Source: CAZWHE01 sp964633825 (GTDB taxonomy: Bacteria > Planctomycetota > B15-G4 > CAYZWU01). From it: a stretch of DNA of 23,229 nucleotides. Of the stretch, positions 8,722 to 16,710 are shown in pieces. The first letter of the stretch is position 1; each line of letters opens with the position of its first letter. The notes under the pieces were generated by a model. It was not told where the DNA came from and did not search any database. It saw nothing but the letters and a program-made list of their open reading frames with translations. Made by a program: the position numbers and the translations under genes. The DNA is taken from assembly GCA_964633825.1 (NCBI GenBank), contig CAZWHE010000054.1:1-23229 (forward strand), in the 5' to 3' direction.

Positions 8722-8919
8722 TCATTTTGGTAGTCGGATTCTTGATCCGAGTGCAAACTCTCTACAAGGTAATGTCACTTGGATGAGAATTTGGACAATT
8801 TTGTTGAAGTTTTTTTTCGGTGGGGGAGGAAGGGATATATATAAACGAGGGGATAATTCCATCCACACGATGAGTGCGACTATCGCGGTAATCAGAAAAA
8901 GCCCGATTATGTTCGTCAT
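8722..8919 (-). CDS. Small single-pass membrane protein (65 aa), translationally coupled
   Basis: ATG 8919 overlaps the stop of the radical SAM gene by 4 nt (ATGA), as at the other junctions of this operon. The product starts MTNIIGLFLITAIVALIVW, which is one clear transmembrane helix. A short tail follows with SLPPPPKK and a further amphipathic segment. The last 20 or so codons run through the 60-bp repeated element, so the original C-terminus may have been shorter and replaced. The coupling supports translation. Function is unknown; a small export or anchoring subunit is only a guess. Confidence 0.5.
   Translation of the reverse strand: MTNIIGLFLITAIVALIVWMELSPRLYISLPPPPKKNFNKIVQILIQVTLPCREFALGSRIRLPK
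8749..8808. repeat. 60-bp repeated element, copy A
   Basis: This 60-bp stretch matches 17544-17603 in the same orientation, with 49 of 60 bases identical and no gap. Conserved blocks on the plus strand are GAGTGC, ACTCTCTAC, GTAATGTCACTT, TTGGACAA and TTTGTTGAA. The 10 bases after GTAATGTCACTT are mostly different but keep their length. It lies 130 bp before the start of the 705-aa gene and inside the 3' end of the small membrane ORF. Next to it is a 6-bp stem hairpin (TCGGAT/ATCCGA, 8734-8750). It could be a shared promoter/operator or the remnant end of an insertion element. Confidence 0.7.
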
Positions 8920-10823
8920 GGTATAGGGGGATAGTGGGGAAGGCATGGAGCCGTCCACCGGATTGGAAGGGCGATCACACGCTTGCTGCTGTCCCGAAAG
9001 AAGAACCGCTTTTCCTCCATTTTGCTGATGAAGGTATCCACATTGATTTTTCCGAGTCGGTTGAATTGTTCGTGGATCATGATGATGGTCTTGGTTTCCC
9101 TGCAGAAGGAGAAAATCTCGGCTTCTTCCCGGTAGAGCGTGTGAGTCCTGTCCGTCTTTCCGCGTCGATCAAGGATCTTTATATATCCCGGTCCCTTCCG
9201 ATAAAGAAGGGTAAAGGGCTTGTAGTTATGCTTCCACGCAATAACTTCATTCATGAAATGCTCCCGTTCGCGGACAAGAATTTTGTCTCCATCTTCCGGC
9301 AGCCTGAACTTGAAGCTGTAACAGATGTCGGTGATATCTTCCTTCAAACCGGCATGAACCGCTTTCATGATTTTCAACGGCCGGATATCGTTGATTTCAT
9401 AAGTGGATGGGTCCTGAAAATAAGGACTGAAGCGGTCCAATCGCAGATTACCGACGAACTTCGGCGGAGGAAGGTGGCGGATGAAAGGAATCGCGTCCCG
9501 CATGCCGCGGTAGTCTTCGGGCTTCTCTCCAGGAATCCGGCAGAGAATATTATAATCACACAGAATTCCGGTTTCATGGCATAGCTTGAGAAATTGGATA
9601 TTCCGAATTGCACGGGTGCCTTTACCCATGAGGGAAAGGATATGGTCTGAAAAGCTCTCGATACCGGCCTGAATATGCAAAATTCCGGCTTTATTCAGAT
9701 ATTCGATCTGTTTTGTCGTAAGGTCGGATCGCGTCTCGTAGAAGAAAGTAAAGCCGTACTCCCTGTGAAGGTCGGCAAGCAAAGGGGCCAGCTTGTTCAG
9801 CAAAGTTCCGTCGAGAAGGTTATCCGCCGCACGGAATGAAGGCACTTCGCACTGTTCAGCGAGGCTCAAGATTTCTCTAAGAATGCGCGCGGGTTGTTTT
9901 CTGCGGTAACCCGAAAGCTTCCCGTTCAACCCGCAGAAGGCGCATGTGTGTTTCTCACTCCACCGGCATCCTCTCGAGGATTCAAAGTAAAGTTGGGGTT
10001 GGATGCCGGGATCCAGACACTGTAATTGATCTATATAATCTCCGTAATCCGGCACAGGTAGCGCATCGAGGTTTCGGATAGCTCGAACCGGCGTGGAACG
10101 AATCTTTCCCCTTGAACCGCGGAAGGTGATGCCCGGGATCTCATCCGCCTGAGGATCGCCCTCGCGAATGCAATGCACCAACCGTACGATCACATCTTCC
10201 GCCTCACCCAAGGAGACGTAGTCGATGCAGTCGAATAAACGAAGAAAATGAAAGCCCATTTTGTCGTGACAGGAGGGACCACCGAAAACAACCGTGGTAT
10301 GGGGGGTGCGCATCTTGATTCTTTTCGCGAGTGCGAGAGAAGCGAGGATCTGCTGGTATGAACACGAGAAACCGATGATGTCGTAATCTTTCTTCGCAAG
10401 TTTCTTTTCGGCCCATTCCAATGTATCTGCCGCTGCAGAGAAACAGACCTCGTTCAGTCTTTCCGGGAATCGGAAAAGTTCTTTAGCATTACCCGCTGTA
10501 TTCGGGTCAGGCATTAAATTACAGCACTCCCGCTCTTTGATTCCACCGGATTCCTTGAGGCGGGATAGGAAAGCACCCGCCCTTTTTCGCGCTTTTTTCG
10601 AAGCTCCTGTGTAGAAGAGCGGAGAAAAGAAGAGTTCCCCGAGTTCTTGGACATCGGCCAATCGGTCATAAACCGGACCCAGGCGTCGGCTCATGTAGAG
10701 GTTGGCATAAAGTACGTCCGTGGCGATTCCGGCGCTTTTCAGGATGGATTGCAGCAGCCCAAGCGCGAGGCTCGGCCAGTGAGGCATAGCCCAGGGCATC
10801 CATACCAGTAGTACGCGCTTCAT
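8916..10823 (-). CDS. B12-binding-type radical SAM enzyme, RiPP maturase 1 type (635 aa)
   Basis: The N-terminal 230 residues have the layout of a cobalamin-binding Rossmann domain: MKRVLLVWMPWAMPHWPSLA at the start, DIIGFSCSY at 148-156, VVFGGPSC at 178-185 and YVSLGEAEDVI at 202-212. The radical SAM core starts with ESSRGCRW and has Cys286, Cys294 and Cys297. This CX7CX2C spacing is followed by GLNGKLSGYRRK, the signature I know from the RiPP maturation radical SAM protein 1 family. Those enzymes modify ribosomally made peptides using a [4Fe-4S] cluster and S-adenosylmethionine, often with cobalamin. The start overlaps the upstream ParB-like gene by ATGA. No Nif11- or nitrile-hydratase-type leader peptide, the usual partner, is visible. 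The likely substrate is therefore the Cys-rich protein of this operon or of the next (inference). Confidence 0.88.
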   Translation of the reverse strand: MKRVLLVWMPWAMPHWPSLALGLLQSILKSAGIATDVLYANLYMSRRLGPVYDRLADVQELGELFFSPLFYTGASKKARKRAGAFLSRLKESGGIKERECCNLMPDPNTAGNAKELFRFPERLNEVCFSAAADTLEWAEKKLAKKDYDIIGFSCSYQQILASLALAKRIKMRTPHTTVVFGGPSCHDKMGFHFLRLFDCIDYVSLGEAEDVIVRLVHCIREGDPQADEIPGITFRGSRGKIRSTPVRAIRNLDALPVPDYGDYIDQLQCLDPGIQPQLYFESSRGCRWSEKHTCAFCGLNGKLSGYRRKQPARILREILSLAEQCEVPSFRAADNLLDGTLLNKLAPLLADLHREYGFTFFYETRSDLTTKQIEYLNKAGILHIQAGIESFSDHILSLMGKGTRAIRNIQFLKLCHETGILCDYNILCRIPGEKPEDYRGMRDAIPFIRHLPPPKFVGNLRLDRFSPYFQDPSTYEINDIRPLKIMKAVHAGLKEDITDICYSFKFRLPEDGDKILVREREHFMNEVIAWKHNYKPFTLLYRKGPGYIKILDRRGKTDRTHTLYREEAEIFSFCRETKTIIMIHEQFNRLGKINVDTFISKMEEKRFFFRDSSKRVIALPIRWTAPCLPHYPPIP

Positions 10824-11239
10824 GGTTGCTCTTTTTTATCAAGGACCTTCATTACGCGGGCAATGATCTTCTTTCGTCCGAGGACCCGCGCCAGCAGAAG
10901 CCGGTGGTTGCCGTCTCGGCAGATCATCCCCTCGGGGGTGTCAAGCACAACAATAGGGGGGAGGAGGATGTTTTTCCTATGGGCTTCCAGGAGGCGGTTC
11001 CATTTCGCCGGCCTGGGGAACGGCGCTTTTCCCCAAAGAAGTTTCTGGAGATCACTGGGGAAAAGCGCTTTCCCCCCGCCTACAATGGCAAATGGATCCA
11101 CTTCTTTGAGACTCTCTCCGCCAGGAGCCAGAGGCATCCGCTGCCAGTGGTTCACCCGCTCGATGTAGGCGCGGATGTCTCGGAGGGGATATCCCCTCCA
11201 CCGGCTCTCGGTTTTTATGTTCCCCTTCCCCATTATCAC
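10820..11239 (-). CDS. ParB/sulfiredoxin-fold-like small protein (139 aa)
   Basis: The C-terminal half reads LPPIVVLDTPEGMICRDGNHRLLLARVLG, then KKIIARVMKV. This has the strand/DGNHR-turn/helix pattern of ParB N-terminal and sulfiredoxin-like domains, with the key GNHRL at 110-114. In that fold the turn binds nucleotide and phosphate. The N-terminal 90 residues are not recognised. GTG 11239 overlaps the upstream stop (GTGA) and has AGGA 7 nt away. ATG 11233 is possible but sits farther from the ribosome site. It is embedded between a surface-protein gene and a radical SAM gene with 4-nt overlaps on both sides, so a role in the modification pathway is more likely than one in chromosome partition. 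That is inference. Confidence 0.7.
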   Translation of the reverse strand: MIMGKGNIKTESRWRGYPLRDIRAYIERVNHWQRMPLAPGGESLKEVDPFAIVGGGKALFPSDLQKLLWGKAPFPRPAKWNRLLEAHRKNILLPPIVVLDTPEGMICRDGNHRLLLARVLGRKKIIARVMKVLDKKEQP

Positions 11240-14200
11240 GGTGTCTTCCTCTCTATTTCGATCTCCCCAAGGTCCTGGCTCTGGCCTGCCTGAATTTCAG
11301 CGATAACGGTTTTCAGGGTATGTTCTTTCTTCCGGAAAGTAATCTGGTAGTTACCGTTGGGAAGGACGGGGATTTCGAACCGCCCGAATTCGTCGGTTTT
11401 CGCCCGTCCGGCGATGCTGTACGTGAGCCCGCCCGGGAGCTTTCCCCTTCTGGGTATTCGTTCCGCTCTTACCAGAACCCCATCCACCGGTTTCATGCAG
11501 GCACCGCCGACCTGGACCACCATTCCGTGGATCCGACCCGGCGGAAGCTCCAGGGCCATTGTTTCCGGACCGTTCCCCACATGAATTCCACCAAAACGGT
11601 ACTCATGATCGTTGTCGCGCAGGAAGGTGCCGATCCGGAGGATCAGGCCGTAGCTGCCCGGTGACAGGGGCCCGGAATAAAACTTCCCCCCGTCGGCCAC
11701 GGGAATCACGATCGGGCTCCTCCCGCCATCCATGGAACGCACCTCGGCAAATCCCGCTTTCAGAGGAAGCCCGCCGACATTCACCTGGCCGTGGATTTGA
11801 GGACCCGAAGCCAGAGCCCGGCCTCCCAGGCGGACCTCTTCGATACCTTCACTCGGGAGGTGAACATACCGCCCTTCCGGAACGCCCGACGGATAAAGAC
11901 AGAGCAGCTGCACCTTTGTCCCGCCGGGAAGGTTCTCGAGAACAGCCTTTCCCTCGGCGTTTGTCACGGCGTGAATCGGTCTACCGTCTCTGAAGTGAAG
12001 GAAGATGCGAGCACCCTTCACAGCGATGCCTTGGTCGTCGGATACGAAAACAATGAGCTTGGCGGCCGGGGCGAGCCGGATCTCTCTCTCCCCCCCGAAC
12101 GGAGGATCCGGAAAGAGCAGGTGGGACGAAAAGGACAAGGCCGCATACCCGGGAGCCTGGACGTTGAACACGGCGACAGTGTTCGAGATCTCGAGACGTA
12201 CGCGTCCCGCGGTGTCACCCTTGAACGAGGCCAGGGTTATGAAGTGTCCTCTTCCTTCCCGGTATCCCAGACGGACCCGCGAATCGGGAATGGGCCGACC
12301 CGTCACGTTGTCCCGGACCATGGCCGTAGCTTCCTTTGTCTTGGGAGCCACGATCTCGAGCGGTCCCGTGTCCCGATTCCTCATTATTGTTATGGTTTTT
12401 TCCGGTTCCGTTTCTTCACAGCGAAATGACGGACCTTCGTTGATGTTCACGAGAACCTGGTAGGTCCCTGGACGTAAGCCCCGGATCTCGAAATAACCGT
12501 CCCCCTTCTCGAAGTGATAAGGCCCTTCCCGATAAAACGCCTCCGGTTCTCGCATGCGGCCGAGGAATTCCTCCGCGCTCTCGAATTCGTCTTCTGTGGA
12601 GGAGGAACCTGAAGAAACCAAGCAAAGCGAAAAACGCGCCGCAGGGACCCGGTTGGAATGATACACGTACCCGAAGAGCCTTCCCCCTCCTTCGAGCCGG
12701 AGGAGGATAGTTTTTTCCCGCGAGGCTGTAAAGATTCCGTCGCCGTTTCCAAGCTCCGCCTTATGGGCCCGTATGTGGTACCGGCTCCCCTCGCTTACAT
12801 CTTCCAGGAGAAAGGCTCCCTCCGCGTCCGTCTCTGTTACCAGCGTCTGGTCGCGGCCGGGAGAAAGGCAAAAGGCAAGCACCTCCGCGAACTCCACTGG
12901 TCCTCCCGAGGGCCCCAGGACCTTGCCTCGGAGCGCACAGGCGGTTTCGGTAGTGGAGGACGCCCCGACCTTTTTCGAAGGGATTACGACCTCCCTTTCC
13001 GGTGATACTCCGTCCATTGGTACCGGAAGCAATTGAGGGGAGACCTCTTTCTTCCCGCCGTTTTCCGGTGCCGCAAACTCCGGATCGACGAACGAATCAT
13101 GATCGAGCAGGACGAAAAGGCAGAGCACCGACAACATGAGGAGCAAGGTCACGGCGCCGATGAACGCATATCTGTTTCGATCACCTTTTTCGGTACTCTT
13201 TCCGGAAGCCCGCCTCCAATGCACGATGGTAAGAATTCCGAGAATGCAAAGGAGAAGCATAATGCCGGGCAGGACGTATGATATCCCCCAGCCGACTTTC
13301 TCCTCCTTCCCCGCGCTTTTTCCGTTGACGGTGCTTTTCCACGCTTCCCGTTCGTCCAAACGGAAGACCTCTCTCTCACCCTCGCCGATGGTAATGGAAA
13401 AGGTCTTGGCCGAACCGCACCGGTCGGCAATGATATTGTAGCTTCCTTGTGCGAGATCATCGAACCGGCTGAAGCCCCTGCCCTGCAACGAAGGCTCGAT
13501 CGGTCCAGCATCCTCCTTGTGCAAAAGGGAAATCTCCGCTTTGTCTTCTCCATCCCCGGAAACGGCGGATGGGTCAAGGACCACCAGTGTGGCTGCTCGA
13601 TCCAGTATTATTTCGATAAGGGTATCCGTTTTGTATTGGAGCACAGGCTTTCCCTTGGAGAGGAGGATGTGTGATTCCGTTGGAACGAAACCCTGCTTCT
13701 CAACCTGGATAACGTCTGTTTCGTCCTTGCAAACGACATGAAACATCCCGTTTTTACTGGTCATGGCCTGGGCCGCACCTCGGGACAATCGATGAGGATG
13801 TCGGCGGAAATATTTGGAATATACATGGACGCAAGAGAGAGGAGCCCCTTTGCTGTCCATGACGCGGCCTGAAACGCTGATTCCCTTCTCGATGGTTAGG
13901 GGATCGAGGGTGATTTCCCCTTCGAGACGGTCTGCATCGACCATGAACTCGAAATGCCGTGCGCGGACATAATCATCCGCGTAAGCCTGAATCATCAACC
14001 TGCCCGGCGGGATTCCGCTGCAGACGATGTCCGCCTCTTCTGAGGATTTCCAATTGATTCTCCGTTGACCGACGTTGGTCCCCACTACGTTTTTAAAACC
14101 TTGATTTCCGTTCGGATAAACCTGCCACCTCACATCGAGGCCGTCGAGGGAAACACCTTTTTTGCCCTTGATGTGCACAGTGAATCTGAATCCCCGATCC

Positions 14201-15411
14201 AGCGGGAGGGTCTTTGTATCTCCCCATCTCTCGACTCCGGGTTGCAACTCCAGGTACCGTTCCACATGATCTGGCGACCAAACAAAGAGCTTTAAAACGA
14301 AATCCTTGATTCCCCCCATGATCGCGATCTTTCCTTCGCCGCAGCGGGATATCCTGACGGGTGTGGGAAAATAGGTGTCAGGTGCTGCTTGACGAAATCG
14401 TATACCGGGGATAGGTTTTCCATCGTGCGAATCAACGAAAACAAGTTCTTGTCTCCACTTCTCCTCGGGGAGTTCCAGCCTGCTGTGATCCCCCGGTTTT
14501 CCCTCTGCCCCTGTCCATGAAAAACCCTGGGCAACGGCCCAGTACCGTGTGCTCCCGGGAGGGGGATCGATGATATCGATTCGCCCGTCCGGATCCGAAG
14601 GCCCGGCGTACCGGGGTTTCCCGGAGAAACCCGGAAAATGCGGATCTTGGGGCCAGGGGTGGCGTGGATCGGTCCAAAAAACCCATGCGCCCCGCAAGGG
14701 TTTCCCTTCCCCTGTGACGAGTGAAAAGGCGATGGGGGGTGCGGCGGGGCAGAGGTACCAATCCGATTCTTGGTAACAACATACTCGGCCGCATTCTTCG
14801 ATGCGGGAATACCCCGGCTTTTCCAGGACAAAGTGACCTGAGAAAGAAGGAGGTATATTCTCCAGGCGGAACTTTCCGTCGTCTCCCGTGACCGTAGATA
14901 TGAGTTCGTTCCATCCGGAAACCAGTACGGCATCCCGCAACTTACCGCGGCCCATAGGATTAAACACATCGGAAAGAAAGCTTTTCGTCAAGCTGTCATC
15001 CGTTGAGTTCAATAAATATCGCACCTGCACTCCGGGAAGAGGCCTTCCCGCTAAGTCCCGCACTGTGCCGGAGCAACAAGCCCCCTTTTCCAATTTTACA
15101 GTGATCCTTTTCTTCTCACCGCCCGGCGCGATGTCCACAGGTCCGGCAAAAGCCGGAGCGAGACTTTCAGCCGTGACCCGCACAATGTACCGGCCCGGGG
15201 CAAGCGGGATGAGCGCCGGCTTGCCCGGAGAAATGCCACCGAGTTCGTTCTCCTCCCAGGTGAAGATCTCGCGCACTTGGATCGTAGCCTTTGTTTCATC
15301 TGGTGCTTTTGTCAGCACCTCCAACTCTGCTCTCTCCGTCTGTGCACGAGCGGTGGGGATCGGACACAACAGGAAACCGGTGAGAAGAACGGCTTTCGTG
15401 AATCTTTTCAT
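11236..15411 (-). CDS. Giant exported protein with carboxypeptidase-regulatory-like repeats and central membrane hairpin (1391 aa)
   Basis: The product begins with a signal peptide (MKRFTKAVLLTGFLLCPIPT, probable cut after ARA at about residue 23). The first 700 residues hold several beta-sandwich modules with the CarboxypepD_reg signature, such as SGTVRDLAGRPLPGVQV and SGRVMDSKGAPLSCVHVYS, each with a DGkF/GY strand pair. Two hydrophobic helices follow at about 706-730 and 747-770, separated by a short basic loop (HWRRASGKSTEKGDRNR). Another 600 residues of the same kind of modules follow. Both halves should therefore be extracytoplasmic and joined through a membrane hairpin. GGGAAG lies 7 nt before ATG 15411, which overlaps the radical SAM/SPASM stop by 4 nt. 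Such modules usually bind surfaces or partners. A role as display scaffold is inferred. Confidence 0.85.
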   Translation of the reverse strand: MKRFTKAVLLTGFLLCPIPTARAQTERAELEVLTKAPDETKATIQVREIFTWEENELGGISPGKPALIPLAPGRYIVRVTAESLAPAFAGPVDIAPGGEKKRITVKLEKGACCSGTVRDLAGRPLPGVQVRYLLNSTDDSLTKSFLSDVFNPMGRGKLRDAVLVSGWNELISTVTGDDGKFRLENIPPSFSGHFVLEKPGYSRIEECGRVCCYQESDWYLCPAAPPIAFSLVTGEGKPLRGAWVFWTDPRHPWPQDPHFPGFSGKPRYAGPSDPDGRIDIIDPPPGSTRYWAVAQGFSWTGAEGKPGDHSRLELPEEKWRQELVFVDSHDGKPIPGIRFRQAAPDTYFPTPVRISRCGEGKIAIMGGIKDFVLKLFVWSPDHVERYLELQPGVERWGDTKTLPLDRGFRFTVHIKGKKGVSLDGLDVRWQVYPNGNQGFKNVVGTNVGQRRINWKSSEEADIVCSGIPPGRLMIQAYADDYVRARHFEFMVDADRLEGEITLDPLTIEKGISVSGRVMDSKGAPLSCVHVYSKYFRRHPHRLSRGAAQAMTSKNGMFHVVCKDETDVIQVEKQGFVPTESHILLSKGKPVLQYKTDTLIEIILDRAATLVVLDPSAVSGDGEDKAEISLLHKEDAGPIEPSLQGRGFSRFDDLAQGSYNIIADRCGSAKTFSITIGEGEREVFRLDEREAWKSTVNGKSAGKEEKVGWGISYVLPGIMLLLCILGILTIVHWRRASGKSTEKGDRNRYAFIGAVTLLLMLSVLCLFVLLDHDSFVDPEFAAPENGGKKEVSPQLLPVPMDGVSPEREVVIPSKKVGASSTTETACALRGKVLGPSGGPVEFAEVLAFCLSPGRDQTLVTETDAEGAFLLEDVSEGSRYHIRAHKAELGNGDGIFTASREKTILLRLEGGGRLFGYVYHSNRVPAARFSLCLVSSGSSSTEDEFESAEEFLGRMREPEAFYREGPYHFEKGDGYFEIRGLRPGTYQVLVNINEGPSFRCEETEPEKTITIMRNRDTGPLEIVAPKTKEATAMVRDNVTGRPIPDSRVRLGYREGRGHFITLASFKGDTAGRVRLEISNTVAVFNVQAPGYAALSFSSHLLFPDPPFGGEREIRLAPAAKLIVFVSDDQGIAVKGARIFLHFRDGRPIHAVTNAEGKAVLENLPGGTKVQLLCLYPSGVPEGRYVHLPSEGIEEVRLGGRALASGPQIHGQVNVGGLPLKAGFAEVRSMDGGRSPIVIPVADGGKFYSGPLSPGSYGLILRIGTFLRDNDHEYRFGGIHVGNGPETMALELPPGRIHGMVVQVGGACMKPVDGVLVRAERIPRRGKLPGGLTYSIAGRAKTDEFGRFEIPVLPNGNYQITFRKKEHTLKTVIAEIQAGQSQDLGEIEIERKTP

Positions 15412-16689
15412 CGCGACACTTCCCGTTGTTTTGTTTGTTCGTTTTTATCCGGTTCATTCTCCGCCAGACTGCGGAACAGCGCCTCAGTGCGGCAACCCAA
15501 TGGATCCGGCTTGAAAGGATCCCCCGTGGCCTCAAAGTTCGTGGCGAAACATCCTCCCGTGCAGGAAGCGGGAAACCGACAGGTGTAGCACTTCCTCCGG
15601 GTCGCGGGTATGAAGCCGCAGAGTCTTCGCCGTGATTCCGTTTCCGTGAGCCCTTCCCATACATTCCCCAACGGTATGAGTCCTTCCGTACCTCCTACGC
15701 CGAGCATCTTGGAACAGGGAAAGATCATACCATCCCAGTTGACGACCACTCCCGTCCTGCCCGCCCGGCAACCCCAACGATTGTCTTTATCGCAATGCAC
15801 GCTTTCCCGTACAGCATCCTCGAAGTTCGTTTGAAGGTGTGTATGTCTCTTCTGTTTTTTCAACCATTCAAGAGTTTTTTTAACTTGCTCTTTGAAGGTG
15901 TTGAATGCATTTTCCGGCCAATCGATCCCGGATGCAGGTCCCATGATTATCTTGTTGAAGCCCATCTGGGCCAGTGTTTTCACGTTATGAAACACGCGGT
16001 CCGCGTCCGAGGGTATCACCGTGGCTTTAGCCCCCATGTAAGGTTGATAGCGTTTCACCATGGGAAGGAGTTCTGCGATCCGGTCCCATGTACCGCCTTT
16101 ATCGTCCCTTCGGGTACGATTGTGGGTCTCACGGTCTCCATCCACGCTGATCAAAACCTTTACTTTGTTCGCGGAGAAAAACTTCATGGACCTTTCTGAA
16201 AGCAGGGTTCCATTGGTCGTGACGTCGAAGCGGTAGCTCTGTCCGCTGTTCGAAAGCGCTCGGTTCACGGTATGCACTATACGCCGGATTATGTTGTATT
16301 CTAGAAGAGGTTCCCCGCCCATGAAAATGATACTCAGGTGCTTATTCCTGTTCCGTTTCTCGATCAGGAATTGAACCGCCGCGTCCGCTGTGCTTTCGGA
16401 CATCACTGCGCAGTCGTTTTTTTCGTGAACGAAACAGTAGGAACAGCGAAGGTTGCAGCGACGTGTAAGGAATAGCTCGAAGCTGCTCAGCTCGGGGAAT
16501 GGAATCTGGAATTTTTCGATGAAACCGTGGTTAAATCGAAAGGCCTCTTCCTCGGAGATATCGAGGAAAAGCAGCTCCCGGTGTATCTCGTCGACAGCTT
16601 GGTCCGAAGGGAGGTTGCGAAGAAGTTGATTGAAATGCTCAGTTAATAAACGGATTTCAACATTATTATACTCTATTATACTCTGGCAT
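15408..16689 (-). CDS. Radical SAM/SPASM peptide-maturase-like enzyme, frame broken by a 10-bp tandem duplication
   Basis: The natural start is ATG 16689: AGGGAGA lies a few bases upstream and the previous stop is 21 bp away. As written, the frame ends after seven codons (MPEYNRV, then TAA) because the 10-bp unit at 16664-16683 is present twice. Removing one copy joins MPEYNN to VEIRLLTEHF and gives 423 residues. The restored protein has Cys75-x3-Cys79-x2-Cys82 in RRCNLRCSYC, a GGEPL motif, and a C-terminal SPASM domain with the CX2CX5CX3C pattern CYTCRFPASCTGGC. The only in-frame start left is GTG 16406, which would delete the cluster-binding motif. Enzymes of this class form thioether or other crosslinks in peptides, or convert Cys/Ser in sulfatases. 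It lies directly between the Cys-rich protein and the giant exported protein. Confidence 0.85.
16664..16683. repeat. Perfect 10-bp tandem duplication that shifts the radical SAM/SPASM frame
   Basis: On the coding strand the unit GAGTATAATA occurs twice head to tail, starting at codon 3 of the gene. One copy keeps the ATG 16689 frame continuous with the enzyme, and two copies shift it by +1 into TAA. Four copies would again be in frame. Each unit also carries a TATAAT hexamer. It may be a slippage-driven switch, a fresh inactivating mutation or an assembly error. Confidence 0.9.
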
Positions 16690-16710
16690 AGAGAATCTCC
16701 CTACGAGAGA

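Noticed and set aside
10820..11239. Chromosome or plasmid partition (ParB) role and a nearby origin
   Set aside because: No ParA, no helix-turn-helix, no parS-like or iteron repeats. The gene is inside a modification operon.
15408..16406. GTG 16406 as the true start of the radical SAM/SPASM gene
   Set aside because: It would remove CNLRCSYC and the preceding strand, which continue open and family-like upstream. It has no ribosome site, and ATG 16689 explains the gene fully once the duplication is allowed for.
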